This document shows, one piece after another, positions 8,657-18,200 of a stretch of DNA of 64,000 bases; positions within the stretch are counted from its first letter, which is position 1; each line of letters opens with the position of its first letter. The position numbers were made by a program, and so were the translations under genes. The notes under the pieces were generated by a model that worked only from the letters and a program-made list of their open reading frames with translations, was not told where the DNA came from and did no database searches. The stretch covers positions 1 to 64,000 of the forward strand of contig CAJKNM010000001.1 of assembly GCA_905201285.1 (NCBI GenBank), in the 5' to 3' direction. The DNA is from an uncultured Eubacteriales bacterium. Lineage in GTDB: Bacteria > Bacillota > Clostridia > Monoglobales > Monoglobaceae.

Positions 8657-8704
8657 ATATAACACCGTTACATTTATTATAACAGTGTTATAACATCTTG
8701 TCAA
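8657..8704 (-). promoter_or_regulatory. tetR promoter with two operator repeats
   Basis: On the minus strand a consensus promoter is present: -35 TTGACA (8704-8699), 17-nt spacer, -10 TATAAT (8681-8676). A perfect palindrome TTATAACA-G-TGTTATAA (8677-8693) covers the spacer and -10. A second, imperfect copy (TATAACACCGTTACA, 8657-8671) lies just downstream over the predicted start. The layout is typical for TetR self-repression. Confidence 0.75.
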
Positions 8705-8778
8705 TAGGTTTTGAAAAATTTTTTGATTTTTATTTTTCGGGGTGCCGAGCATTGTGTTTGACTTGACAGCGAAAGCCT

Positions 8779-8824
8779 AAAAAGATGGTGTGGCAAATGA
8801 ATTCATTTGCCACACCATCTTTTT
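8779..8824. terminator. Bidirectional terminator, perfect 46-bp palindrome
   Basis: Two 23-nt arms pair perfectly, starting with five A and ending with five T, around a central GAATTC. It ends the SLH-protein operon (stop at 8835) and insulates it from tetR. The inner part, GGCAAATGAATTCATTTGCC, closely resembles that of the terminator at 38867-38911. Confidence 0.88.
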
Positions 8825-8834
8825 AAGAGTTAGA

Positions 8835-10004
8835 TTATACCTGATTCTGTTCGGATTGTTCTATATTATCAATGTAATCCAAAAGCCGCATCATAACAGA
8901 AGCAAGCTGAGCGCGTGTTAAATTTCCTTTTGGCTCAATAAGCCCGTTGTCATGACCTTTTATAAGACCCATTTCATAACATATTGCCATACTTAGTTTT
9001 GCATAATCGGAAATATGTGTATAATCACTGTGCCTTTTAATTTCATCGGAGTCGCCGGGCAATGCAATATCCTTATAGTTAAGATAACGCACTATCATTG
9101 CCGAAAGCTGCTCACGTGTAACAAAATTATCCGGAGCAAATTCAGTTTTGCCGATACCTTTTACAATACCGTTTTTTGAACCCCAGGAAACATAATCCGC
9201 ATAGTATTTATCTGCCGTAACATCGGTAAATGCCGATACTGTGCCTTCTATGCTGTCTTTTGAAAATCTTCCGAGAACCGTAATCGCCATTGCTCTTGTG
9301 ACCGATCCCTCGGGGTCAAAAAGTGTATCCGAAATACCGGTAAATAATCCCGCTTTTACACAACCGTAAATATCGTTTTTTGCCCAATGTCCGTCAATAT
9401 CAGTGAAATTTTTATCCGAATAAGATTTTGATGTATCCGGCAGGGTTATGTCGGGTTTTTTTATACCGCTGCCTGTGCCAAAACCTCCGCCGGAGGATGA
9501 GCCGCCTCCCGGCGAACCGCTTGAACGGGTTATGGTTACGGTGAACGGTTTTGACGAAGTGTCACCGTTTGTTTTGTTGTGTTCATCAACTGTCACAATC
9601 TTTGATTCAATCAATGAAATAGTTCTTTCGGCACTCCCGTTGTATGAATAGTTCAGCGTTGCTATTTTTTGCTTTCCGGCACTGTATTTATTTGTGTTTG
9701 AAAAAAAGCCGAAATAGAGACAGCCGTCTTTTACAGTCTGTACTTTGGACTCGTTTTTCAATTCATCCGTCAAAGCAAGTGATGAAAATTCCACATCGCT
9801 TTGTGAAGGTTTTATACCGAATTCAGCCCCGGCAAATGCGGTGTCGGTTTCCAAATAAATATCAAAAGAAATGACCTTATCATTTTTACCGAGAGTAATA
9901 CTTGTATTTGACGGAGTTATTTGTGCCGCATATGCAGAAAAAGAAGAAAAGCAAAAACAAAGAGCCGCACTCGCTGTCAGCAGTTTTTTTGTTAATCTGT
10001 TCAT
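8835..10004 (-). CDS. Cohesin-like/SLH cell-surface anchoring protein
   Basis: A 389-residue secreted protein. A signal peptide (about 1-26, ending AYA) is followed by a cohesin-like beta-sandwich (about 28-160, with KIATLNYSYNG and LIESKIV), a Gly/Ser linker (about 161-182) and three SLH repeats (about 196-385) that would bind the secondary cell-wall polymer. The start at 10004 is chosen because AAGGAGGATATT precedes it; an upstream in-frame extension would disrupt the signal peptide. This is the architecture of cellulosomal anchors such as OlpA-type proteins. Since neighbouring genes carry dockerins, it could hold them at the cell surface. The cohesin assignment rests on pattern, not on a computed profile match. 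It is the last gene of the operon. Confidence 0.85.
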   Translation of the reverse strand: MNRLTKKLLTASAALCFCFSSFSAYAAQITPSNTSITLGKNDKVISFDIYLETDTAFAGAEFGIKPSQSDVEFSSLALTDELKNESKVQTVKDGCLYFGFFSNTNKYSAGKQKIATLNYSYNGSAERTISLIESKIVTVDEHNKTNGDTSSKPFTVTITRSSGSPGGGSSSGGGFGTGSGIKKPDITLPDTSKSYSDKNFTDIDGHWAKNDIYGCVKAGLFTGISDTLFDPEGSVTRAMAITVLGRFSKDSIEGTVSAFTDVTADKYYADYVSWGSKNGIVKGIGKTEFAPDNFVTREQLSAMIVRYLNYKDIALPGDSDEIKRHSDYTHISDYAKLSMAICYEMGLIKGHDNGLIEPKGNLTRAQLASVMMRLLDYIDNIEQSEQNQV

Positions 10005-10020
10005 AATATCCTCCTTGCTG

Positions 10021-10051
10021 TGCAGGGCTGTATCCAATATACAGCCCTGCA
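10021..10051 (-). other. Intercistronic hairpin before the SLH gene
   Basis: A 13-bp perfect stem with a 5-nt loop lies between the stop of the upstream BspA/dockerin gene and the ribosome binding site of the SLH gene. There is no following T run, so it is not a standard terminator. It may stabilise or set the stoichiometry of the anchor mRNA relative to upstream genes. Confidence 0.7.
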
Positions 10052-10062
10052 AAATATGTAGA

Positions 10063-12516
10063 TTATTTTGTATAGTTCAGCCAAATTGCCATATAATCCT
10101 CTATGTCAATTTTTTGGTCGCCGTTAAAGTCGCAGTTTGATGCGTCATTCCAGTTTGTGCTGTTTTTATCGGCACGATAATAAAGCTGTGCTTCGGTAAT
10201 GTCTAAAAGGTCAACCTTTCCGTCGCCGTTTACATCATAAGTGAGCGCATCGGTAAATGTTGCCTCAGCCGGGTTGATTCCGTTTACAGTACCGTACATT
10301 ACGTTTTTGCCCGAATCCCAACCCGATACCTTTAAATCAGTGATTTTCAGCGTTGCGTTTTCCGCATTCACCGTTATTTTTGCAATTTCAGCCGATTTGT
10401 CGGATGAAAACAGATTTGCGTCAGTATTTAAAAATCCCAGTATTGCCATACCCGTATATTTACCGTCGTTTACTTCGCCGCTAATATCACCGATAATGGT
10501 AAACCCATTATCACCGATGATTTTAACGTCAGCGGTTGAGGTTTCAAATGTCAGCTGAACATTCGCAATTCTTGAAGCCTCGGAAAGCGAAAATGTGAAA
10601 TATGATTTGCCTTTTTCAGCCGCAATTTTGTCAGCCGCCAGTGATGCTTTGGTTTCTATATTTTCTTTTTCGGGTTTGGTTGAGTCGGACTCCGTAACGG
10701 TTATCGTGCAATATGCGCTGATTCCGTTTGCCGCTGTTGCTGTGATTTTTGCACTTCCTGCTGAAACTGCATTTACAACGCCTTTGTTGTCAACCGTCGC
10801 AACGGCGATGTTCGAGCTTTCCCAAGTGACGGATTTATTTGCCGCCGTTTGAGGCAATACCGTTGCAGACAGCTGAAGCTTGTCGCCTTTTTTCATGGAT
10901 GCGGAGGTTTTATTAAGCGTCACCTTTGTCACTTCATCATTATTTCCGCCCGATATGGATGAATCGATTACCGCAAAATATCCCAGGCCGTCAGTCTGTA
11001 CGGTAAATGTTTTGCTTACCATTGATGACGCAATCTCAGAGACTTCGCCGTCGGCGTAAGAATACAGTTTTGCATTTTTTGAGTAACCGTCGGGCAGTCC
11101 GACGCTTACAGTGTAGCTACCCGCACCGTTGTCCGGAGTTGTCGAAATTTTGTATACACGCAAAGCTCCGTTGGAAGACTTCGCACTTAAGGCGTTATAT
11201 TCATCGCCCGAATAAATTTCTTCCGCTATAAGATGTGAGTTAATCGGAAATTCACCCTCAACTTTGATTTTTTTATCAAGATTAATTAAATAAAAACTTC
11301 CTGCATTTATGGAGTCGAGATTCGACACATCGGGGAGGACTTCGTAGTTATATCCCCAGTCCGCAACATTGTTTACCGCCCAGCGTTCACCGCTCGAGCC
11401 TTTTTCAACATAAACCACCAATGATTTCGGGCTGTCGGGAAACATATTGTAAGGCCCTACGGTATCATCGCCCGGAAAGCCCGTAACACTTGGCGGAATA
11501 ACGACTCTTTGCAGATTTGTGCAGCCCTCAAATGCTGCAAGCGTTATATTCACGATTCCGTCGGGAAGAACCAGATTTGTAAGCGATTTGCAGTCTGTAA
11601 AGGCATACATTTCGATATTTGTTGCCGAGTCGGGAAAGTCTATCGAAGAAAGACTTGTGCACCCTTTGAACAGGCTGTGAGAAATACTTGTCATACCTTT
11701 TGGAAGTTTTATATGTGTAAGCTTGGTGCAATCTTCAAACACGCCTGAGTCAAGTTTTTCTACGGTGTCGGGAACGGTGACATCGGTCAGTCCTGTTTTT
11801 TCAAAAGCGTTGCCTCCTATGATTTTTATCGTTTCGGGTATATCGATATCGGTCAGATTTTCGGCGCAGTTAAATGCGCTTGCCCAAATTCGATCTACCG
11901 TTCTGCCGTTTACCTGCTCCGGTATTGTGTACCCGCCCTCTCTGCCACTTGGATAGGCTGTCAGAGTCAGGTTGGGATCATCATACTGCGGAGTACCGTT
12001 ATCTACCCACGGTCCAAACATGACGCCGTTTTCGTCTGTGACGTAGTATGGATTTTGTGGGTGAACCGTTATTTTGTCCATACTTGTGCAACCTTTGAAT
12101 ACATTTGCGGTTACATAGGTTGCCACCGCTGGAATTTCGCATTCGGTCAGTTTGGGGCAATTTGCAAAGGCACTCAGACGGATAATCATATCCGCTCCGT
12201 CGGTCGGGTCTTCAAAAATTATTCGTTCAAGCTCTGTGCAGCCCTCAAATGCGTGATAGCCGATAACCTGAACACTGCCCGGAATTGTTACACTGGTAAC
12301 ATTATCGTTGTTTAAAAACGCTTCACCCGCAATTACGGTGACGGTATCGGGTATTTTAATATCTCCGCCGTTTCCGTAGTAGCCAAGAAGCTCGCCGTCC
12401 TTTATGTTTGCGCCGATCAGTCCGTCGTTTCCTGCGGACACGCTGACGGTCAAACCCATCAGCATAGCCGCAATGATTGTCAGCGCAGATAGTTTTTTTA
12501 GAATTTTACTTTTCAT
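10063..12516 (-). CDS. Secreted BspA-repeat protein with Big2, cohesin-like and dockerin modules
   Basis: An 817-residue secreted protein. Order of parts: signal peptide (1-28); BspA/LRR_5 leucine-rich repeats (about 35-400, repeating AFEGCT and IPxSV motifs); a connecting domain (about 405-520); a Big2 Ig-like domain (about 527-612, starting VTKVTLNKTSASM and containing VTWESSNIAVATV); a cohesin-like sandwich (about 620-755); and a C-terminal type I dockerin with two Ca-binding loops, DVNGDGKVDLLD and DFNGDQKIDIED. BspA repeats often mediate binding to proteins or host surfaces. The dockerin suggests docking to a cohesin, plausibly the SLH anchor encoded next. AAGGAG lies before the start, 12 bp after the preceding gene. 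Confidence 0.88.
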   Translation of the reverse strand: MKSKILKKLSALTIIAAMLMGLTVSVSAGNDGLIGANIKDGELLGYYGNGGDIKIPDTVTVIAGEAFLNNDNVTSVTIPGSVQVIGYHAFEGCTELERIIFEDPTDGADMIIRLSAFANCPKLTECEIPAVATYVTANVFKGCTSMDKITVHPQNPYYVTDENGVMFGPWVDNGTPQYDDPNLTLTAYPSGREGGYTIPEQVNGRTVDRIWASAFNCAENLTDIDIPETIKIIGGNAFEKTGLTDVTVPDTVEKLDSGVFEDCTKLTHIKLPKGMTSISHSLFKGCTSLSSIDFPDSATNIEMYAFTDCKSLTNLVLPDGIVNITLAAFEGCTNLQRVVIPPSVTGFPGDDTVGPYNMFPDSPKSLVVYVEKGSSGERWAVNNVADWGYNYEVLPDVSNLDSINAGSFYLINLDKKIKVEGEFPINSHLIAEEIYSGDEYNALSAKSSNGALRVYKISTTPDNGAGSYTVSVGLPDGYSKNAKLYSYADGEVSEIASSMVSKTFTVQTDGLGYFAVIDSSISGGNNDEVTKVTLNKTSASMKKGDKLQLSATVLPQTAANKSVTWESSNIAVATVDNKGVVNAVSAGSAKITATAANGISAYCTITVTESDSTKPEKENIETKASLAADKIAAEKGKSYFTFSLSEASRIANVQLTFETSTADVKIIGDNGFTIIGDISGEVNDGKYTGMAILGFLNTDANLFSSDKSAEIAKITVNAENATLKITDLKVSGWDSGKNVMYGTVNGINPAEATFTDALTYDVNGDGKVDLLDITEAQLYYRADKNSTNWNDASNCDFNGDQKIDIEDYMAIWLNYTK

Positions 12517-12528
12517 ATCTACTCCTTA

Positions 12529-14157
12529 TTAGAAATCGCTTAAGTTGTTGAATATTGCTATGTAGTCCTCAATGTCAACTTTGTTATCGCCGTTTACATC
12601 CATAGCTTTTGCCGTTTCCCAGTTTGTATCTGATGAGGTTGCCTGATAATATCTTTGTGCCTCGGTAATATCAATAATATCAACTTTGTTATCGCCGTTT
12701 ACATCATAGCTCGGAACAAAAATGCTTGTCGAGGGTGCGGTGATTGTAACTGTGCCGTTCATAGCCGACTCCTCCTCACTGACAATGCCCGCTGCCTTAA
12801 AATCTGATATATCCGCTGTGATATTGCCTTTTGCACCGACTTTTAACGGAACGGAGATTTCGGCAAGTTTTGTTTTATTAGCGGAAGAGAAGCCTGTAAC
12901 ATTGCCCGTAATACCTAAGTATGCTTTTAATACAAGTTTGCCGTTTTCTTCTGACCATACAGATGTTCCGCCTATGAATTTATCGTTTGTTGAAACGATT
13001 TCTCCTTTGGCGACCTTTGATGAATCAAAAGATACCTTTAAAAGAACAGTATTAACATTCTCCGCACTGTCGAGATAAATGTTGTAAACAGCTTTTCCGT
13101 CTGTTATTTTATCCGCCTCGATTGAAACTGCTGCCGAAACTGTCTTAACGTCTGGTTCTGCGCCCGCAACGGCAATCTTTGTATTTTCGGGTGTATAATA
13201 CTTTGTGTACGGTGAGGTTGATTCAAAAGCCTTGGCAACATCTTCATTTTTTACAATTACCTTGCTGCCCGCTTTCATCTCGGTGCACACCTCGGAGCCG
13301 AGCGACGGAGCGGTTTCGTGTTCAAGTATAATTTCCTCGATTGCCTTCATGCCGTTAAACGCATACCGCGCAATGCCTGTTACCGTTTGAGGAACCGTGA
13401 TTTTCTTTAATGTTCCGTTTTCCTTAAATAACTGCGGACCGATTTCGGTAACGGTCTTGCCATTGACAGAACCCGGAATTGTAAACTCCGTCTCCTGCTT
13501 GCCAAACGGATATGCAGTCATAACGGCGCCCTCTCCGCTTACATCATACAAAATATTACCGTCAGACGCAAAATTTTCCGAACCGTCTGCAACGGATATA
13601 GATGTCAACGATGTGCAGCCGCGCAGAAAGTTGTTGTCTACCGAGCTTAACTGTTTCGGTAATTCTATAGACGTCAGCGATGTGCAGCCGGCAAAAACAT
13701 CATTTCTGAACCTCAGCGAGGATTCGTCGCTCCCGGCAAATGTCACAGTTTCAAGTTTTGGGCAATCTTTAAATGCCGAAGCTGCAATCATTGACATAGT
13801 CCCCGGTATTGACACGCCCTTTAAATTCGGGCAATTTGCAAATGCGTTCAAAGATACGGTATCATATCCTTCCGAAATTACAACATCTGTAATAATTTCG
13901 TTTGCTGTAAATGCCGCACCTACCGATGTTATCGCATATTCCGTTTCGCCAAACTTTGCAGTTGTCGGAAGTGTAATTTTGCCGTCGGTTCCTGTATATT
14001 TTGCAATACTTACTTTAAGCGAAGATCCGTATCCGCTTTTTTCTACAGTAAAATCCCCCACATCAACCGTTGCCGCATTCGCACCGACAGCGCTTATTCC
14101 CATAAGCATAACTGCCGAGCACATTGTTATCATTGCTTTTTTAAATAAATTTTTCAT
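12529..14157 (-). CDS. Secreted BspA-repeat protein with cohesin-like and dockerin modules
   Basis: A 542-residue secreted protein: signal peptide (1-28, ending ANA), BspA/LRR_5 repeats (about 60-310), a cohesin-like domain (about 335-475, with VLLKVSFDSSKV and KLAEISVPLKVG) and a C-terminal dockerin (about 484-542) with loops DVNGDNKVDIID and DVNGDNKVDIED. It is the shorter relative of the next gene in the operon and lacks the Big2 domain. Start at 14157 with GGAGATTAGGCT upstream, 15 bp after the preceding stop. Likely a ligand-binding or adhesin-like subunit. The ligand is not identifiable from the repeats. Confidence 0.87.
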   Translation of the reverse strand: MKNLFKKAMITMCSAVMLMGISAVGANAATVDVGDFTVEKSGYGSSLKVSIAKYTGTDGKITLPTTAKFGETEYAITSVGAAFTANEIITDVVISEGYDTVSLNAFANCPNLKGVSIPGTMSMIAASAFKDCPKLETVTFAGSDESSLRFRNDVFAGCTSLTSIELPKQLSSVDNNFLRGCTSLTSISVADGSENFASDGNILYDVSGEGAVMTAYPFGKQETEFTIPGSVNGKTVTEIGPQLFKENGTLKKITVPQTVTGIARYAFNGMKAIEEIILEHETAPSLGSEVCTEMKAGSKVIVKNEDVAKAFESTSPYTKYYTPENTKIAVAGAEPDVKTVSAAVSIEADKITDGKAVYNIYLDSAENVNTVLLKVSFDSSKVAKGEIVSTNDKFIGGTSVWSEENGKLVLKAYLGITGNVTGFSSANKTKLAEISVPLKVGAKGNITADISDFKAAGIVSEEESAMNGTVTITAPSTSIFVPSYDVNGDNKVDIIDITEAQRYYQATSSDTNWETAKAMDVNGDNKVDIEDYIAIFNNLSDF

Positions 14158-14172
14158 AGCCTAATCTCCATT

Positions 14173-14949
14173 CTAATTATTTATTGTTGTTTTGTCTGCA
14201 AGCGGTCGCATCGAATCGATTCCGTCCCAAATCATAACAGATACCGTTTCGGCTTGCCCGAAATCAATTCCGGTCGGTGATATTTCATTTTCGCCTTGCT
14301 TCAAGCCGATATTTTCTTTATACATTTTTACAAACCTGCCTTGAGTGTCATATAATGCATATATAACATCTGCAGTGCGATTATTTGATGAAAGAATATT
14401 CACCTTGTTTTTGTCAAAGCTCAATATACTGCATTCTCTGACTGTATATTTTATAGCATCCTCAGATACGACTATTGTTCCTTTTACCGCATTGCCGTCA
14501 GTCTGCGCAATGCCGGCACACACTGCTTTAGTTACTGTTACACCAATCTCGCCAACCTTTGAAATATCAATAGGAACAGAAATCTGTGCCACCTTGATTT
14601 TATCGTCCGATGAGAACCCGACTTCTTGCCCGGTTCTGCCCAGATACACTTTTAACAAAGCATTGTGTTCATTGCTCCATTCACTGTGCAGTATATTAAA
14701 GCAGGCATTGTCCGCAAGGCTCATTGTTCCTTTTTCCTTTGATGTAAATTCCATTGTAAATATCACCGTGCTCAATGAGCGTGTATTCTCTTTATACACA
14801 TCGTAATCAATTCCTTCGGCCGCTCGCCTCGGCTCAAGAATAATTTCGGTTTGCGGATTTGCACCCGCCTGTGCTGAAACAGATGTAATGCCTGCAGATA
14901 ACAGTACGGCAGTCGTAAACAGGCTCATTATTTTTTCTTGCAGTTTCAT
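14173..14949 (-). CDS. Secreted cohesin-like domain protein
   Basis: A 258-residue secreted protein and first gene of the operon. A signal peptide (about 1-26) is followed by one cohesin-like sandwich (about 32-165, with VIFTMEF and KVAQISVPIDIS) and a C-terminal beta domain ending FGQAETVSVMIWD and SMRPL, a tail type I associate with extracellular proteins of clostridia. There is no dockerin and no SLH or LPXTG anchor, so it could be a soluble adaptor. The cohesin-like part is similar in pattern to those of the other four proteins in the locus. AGAGGTGAC precedes the ATG. A GTTAG-N6-CTAAC box lies 20 bp upstream of the start codon. Confidence 0.82.
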   Translation of the reverse strand: MKLQEKIMSLFTTAVLLSAGITSVSAQAGANPQTEIILEPRRAAEGIDYDVYKENTRSLSTVIFTMEFTSKEKGTMSLADNACFNILHSEWSNEHNALLKVYLGRTGQEVGFSSDDKIKVAQISVPIDISKVGEIGVTVTKAVCAGIAQTDGNAVKGTIVVSEDAIKYTVRECSILSFDKNKVNILSSNNRTADVIYALYDTQGRFVKMYKENIGLKQGENEISPTGIDFGQAETVSVMIWDGIDSMRPLADKTTINN

Positions 14950-14968
14950 AATGTCACCTCTTTCTGTG

Positions 14969-14984
14969 GTTAGTGAAAACTAAC
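14969..14984. promoter_or_regulatory. GTTAG-N6-CTAAC box B
   Basis: GTTAGTGAAAACTAAC, just upstream of the ribosome binding site of the first cohesin-like gene and well downstream of its predicted promoter. A repressor here would act as a roadblock, or a nearer promoter exists that I cannot see. Confidence 0.6.
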
Positions 14985-15032
14985 TTATATTTAAAAAAAT
15001 AAATATTTGTATAAATCACTTCCTTTCATATA

Positions 15033-15048
15033 GTTAGTTTAGGCTAAC
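15033..15048. promoter_or_regulatory. GTTAG-N6-CTAAC box C, best match to the DtxR/IdeR core
   Basis: GTTAGTTTAGGCTAAC. Its inner 14 bases differ at one position from the DtxR/IdeR core TTAGGTTAGGCTAA. It lies between the minus-strand promoter and the start of the cohesin/dockerin operon. Confidence 0.65.
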
Positions 15049-15050
15049 TG

Positions 15051-15084
15051 CGGGTCTTGAAAAAAGAGTCTATTTCAAGACCCG
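15051..15084 (-). other. Leader hairpin of the cohesin/dockerin operon
   Basis: A perfect 12-bp inverted repeat (CGGGTCTTGAAA and its complement) with a 10-nt loop lies in the predicted 5' leader, immediately before box C. No T run follows, so it is not a normal terminator; it may be an RNA stabiliser or another protein-binding site. Confidence 0.6.
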
Positions 15085-15119
15085 AATGTTTGGTCGTCAC
15101 ACCATAATTAACAAAACAG

Positions 15120-15148
15120 AGTATATCATACTATATATGTCTTGTCAA
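15120..15148 (-). promoter_or_regulatory. Promoter of the cohesin/dockerin operon
   Basis: On the minus strand: -35 TTGACA (15148-15143), 17-nt spacer, -10 TATACT (15125-15120). This gives a leader of about 165 nt containing the hairpin at 15051-15084 and boxes C and B. Confidence 0.7.
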
Positions 15149-15173
15149 TACTATAAAAAATTTTTGTAGATAC

Positions 15174-15202
15174 TTTACAAATGAATTTATTTATGTTATA
15201 CT
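15174..15202 (+). promoter_or_regulatory. Promoter of the dockerin subtilase gene
   Basis: -35 TTTACA (15174-15179), 17-nt spacer, -10 TATACT (15197-15202). The predicted transcription start near 15209 abuts box D, so occupation of the box would block this promoter. Confidence 0.7.
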
Positions 15203-15209
15203 TTGTCTT

Positions 15210-15225
15210 GTTAGTCGTCACTAAC
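15210..15225. promoter_or_regulatory. GTTAG-N6-CTAAC box D at the subtilase start site
   Basis: GTTAGTCGTCACTAAC directly follows the -10 element by 7 nt. This is the classic position for repression and makes this the functionally most telling of the four copies. Confidence 0.65.
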
Positions 15226-15271
15226 CGTAAATAACGCCAACTTATTTACGAAAGGATTTGCAAAATAAAAG

Positions 15272-18200
15272 ATGAATAATCAGATTTTTAAACGCATTGC
15301 AACCGCTTTTGTTTCCGCTTGCCTTTTTATTTCGGGTTCCGGGGTATTTGCGGAGACAAATGATATTTTTGCAGTGCCGTCAAATGATATTAATAAGAGC
15401 GGAGAAAGGGGAAATGTTCGCATTATTGTTGAGCTTGATGACACTCCGCTTCTTTCTTACGGCGAAAAAATCAGCACATACTCAAATGTTCCCGATTTTC
15501 TCGCATCAAACGAAGCCAAAAGGATTGAGCAAAAGCTTGAGCAAAACCGCAAAGCCGTAAAAAAAGCGTTTGTGCAGAGCGGTATGGATTTCACAGTAAA
15601 GCGCGAATATTCGGCGGTAATGAACGGTTTGTCCGTGGAAGCCAATATTGATGACTTGAATGAAATCAAAGAAACTGACGGTGTAAAGGATGCTTTTGTT
15701 GCGGAATTTTATAGCCTTCCCAAGCCGGTAAATGCCTATTCAAACGGCGGAGTTTCCGCAATAGGCGGCGATATTGTCGGCGAAAAACTCGGTCTGACCG
15801 GTAAAAACAGTGCCGTTGCAATTCTTGATACGGGCCTCGACTTATCCCATCCTGCTTTTTCATCGGTAAACAGTCCGAAATATTCCAAGGATGATATTGA
15901 AAATGTTATCAAAAACAATAAAATGACCATAGGTAAACTGAACGTTTCAAAAGTCTATATAAATGACAAAATTCCTTATGCGTATGATTATGCCGATGTT
16001 GATACAAATGTTTCAGGCGGCGATTCTCACGGCACTCATGTTGCCGGAATTGTGGGTGCAAACGGAGGCGGAATTGTTGAGGGAGTCGCACCCGATGCAC
16101 AGCTTTTAATTATGAAGGTTTTCGGCGACTCAACAGGCGGCGCATATGATGATGATATTTTGGCGGCTCTTGATGATTCCGTTAAATTCGGGGTGGATTC
16201 CATCAACATGAGCCTCGGCTCCACGGCGGGTTTTTCGGAAAGCGCATATAAATCCATGCGTGAGGTATATAACCGTGTAAAAAATTCGGGAATTGCTTTA
16301 TATTGTGCTGCCGGCAATGAGTACAGTTCATCTTATCGGAACACTGCCGGCAACGATCTGCCGAAAGCAACGGAACCTGACAACGGCACAGTAGCTTCGC
16401 CGTCTACCTATGATGCTGCTCTTTCGGTTGCGAGCATGAATAATATAGAAACCACTTCGGTATATTTACTTGCAAGCGGCAGAAAAATCCGATATAACGA
16501 CCCGTCCGAAAAACCGAGCGGTCAACTCACATCGCTTTCGGGTGCTTTTGAGTACGTTGATTGTGGTATAGGTGCGGCGGCAGATTTTTCAGATAAAAAT
16601 TTAAAAGGGAAAATCGCTTTGATAAGACGTGCCGGTGAAGAAAACGGCGAAATTCTCACCTTTGCACAAAAAGAAACAAATGCAAAAAATGCAGGTGCGA
16701 TTGCTGCGATTATTTACGATAATGTAGACGGTGCTCTTGTAAATATGTCAACCGACAATAAGATACCGTGTGTGTTTATCAGTAAGGCAGACGGTGAGTA
16801 TCTTTGCGAACAAGCTGACAAACACCTTTCGGTAAGCGAAGATTATGTTGACAGATTTAAAGATAGTTACAGCGGAAAGATGAGCGACTTTTCGTCTTGG
16901 GGCATCACTCCGGATTTAAAACTAAAACCTGAAATTACAGCTCCCGGAGGGGATATTTATTCCACACTTCCGAACGGGCTTTACGGAAATATGAGCGGCA
17001 CATCGATGGCATCGCCGCATATGGCGGGGGCTGCGGCAGTTATGCAACAATACATACTTGAAAATAAAAACGGACTGAATATGACAGCGGCTGAAAGAAC
17101 CAGTCTTTTTAATGCTCTTATGATGAGTACGGCTGTTCCGGTCAGAGATGTAAACGGTATTCCGTATTCGCCGAGAAAACAAGGTGCGGGACTTGTTCAG
17201 CTCCAAAATGCCGTAAAAACAAATGCGTTTCTTTTAAATACAGATAACGGCAGACCGAAAGCCGAATTAGGCTATAATAAAATCGGACAGTATACCTTTG
17301 ATTTTAAGGCGGTGTCTGCAAGCGGCAACGATATTCAATACGAGCCTTCGGTAACAGTTCTTACTGAGGACACCGTTATGGAAAACGGTGTTGTGTATAT
17401 GGCGCAAAAAGCAAGAGAGCTTTCAAGCGAAGAGGTTACGATAACCTTGCCGAAGAAAATAACGCTTGCGCCGAACGGAGAAACCGATATAAATGTAAAA
17501 ATTGAACTTACGGAAAAAGGCAAAGCAAATCTGAAAAAAGATTTTCCTAACGGTATTTATATTGAGGGTTATGTAACGCTTAATCCGATACAAAACGGCG
17601 AGGTGGCTCTTTCTTATCCGTTTATGGGGTTTTTTGGAGATTGGCAGGCTCTTTCCATGTTTGATTCAGACATTTATGATGATGAAACTGCGTCAATCTG
17701 TGAAACGCAAATCGGACAGTTCAGAAACAGTGACGGAGGCGGATATATTCTGGGTCACAACTATTATGTTGACGGTTCGGAAGAATATAATGCCGATAAA
17801 ATTGCGATAAAAGGGAACGAATCCGGCAAGAATGTTACCGCCGCCGTTTCTCTTTTGAGAAATGCCGACAAGCTTACATTTTCGGTGGAGGATATTGACG
17901 GAAATACCGTTTACAGCGAGAGCTTATCAAAGGTTTCAAAAACGCATTACTCCTCCGAAGCCTTTTACACGCCTATGGCGGCAAAAGGCTGGGAGCCGTT
18001 TGATACATGGAATACTCCGCTTGGTGACGGAAGCTATGTTTATAAAATCACGGCAGTGTTAGCCGGCAGGGAAGAAACAAGGTCTTTTCCGATAGTGATA
18101 GACAGTACGGCGCCGGAGGTATTATCAAGCAGAATTGAAGGCGCACGTTGGATTTTGAGCGTTCACGACAATCACTATATTCAGGGTATATGTGTAACGG

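Noticed and set aside
13397..14164. A 255-codon open frame on the plus strand
   Set aside because: It is antisense to the BspA/dockerin gene, lacks a ribosome binding site and has no recognisable domain.
8835..14949. Tandem repeats in the BspA genes as a CRISPR-like array
   Set aside because: The periodic similarity is at protein level (leucine-rich repeats) inside intact genes; there are no exact repeats with unique spacers. No CRISPR array is seen anywhere in the window.
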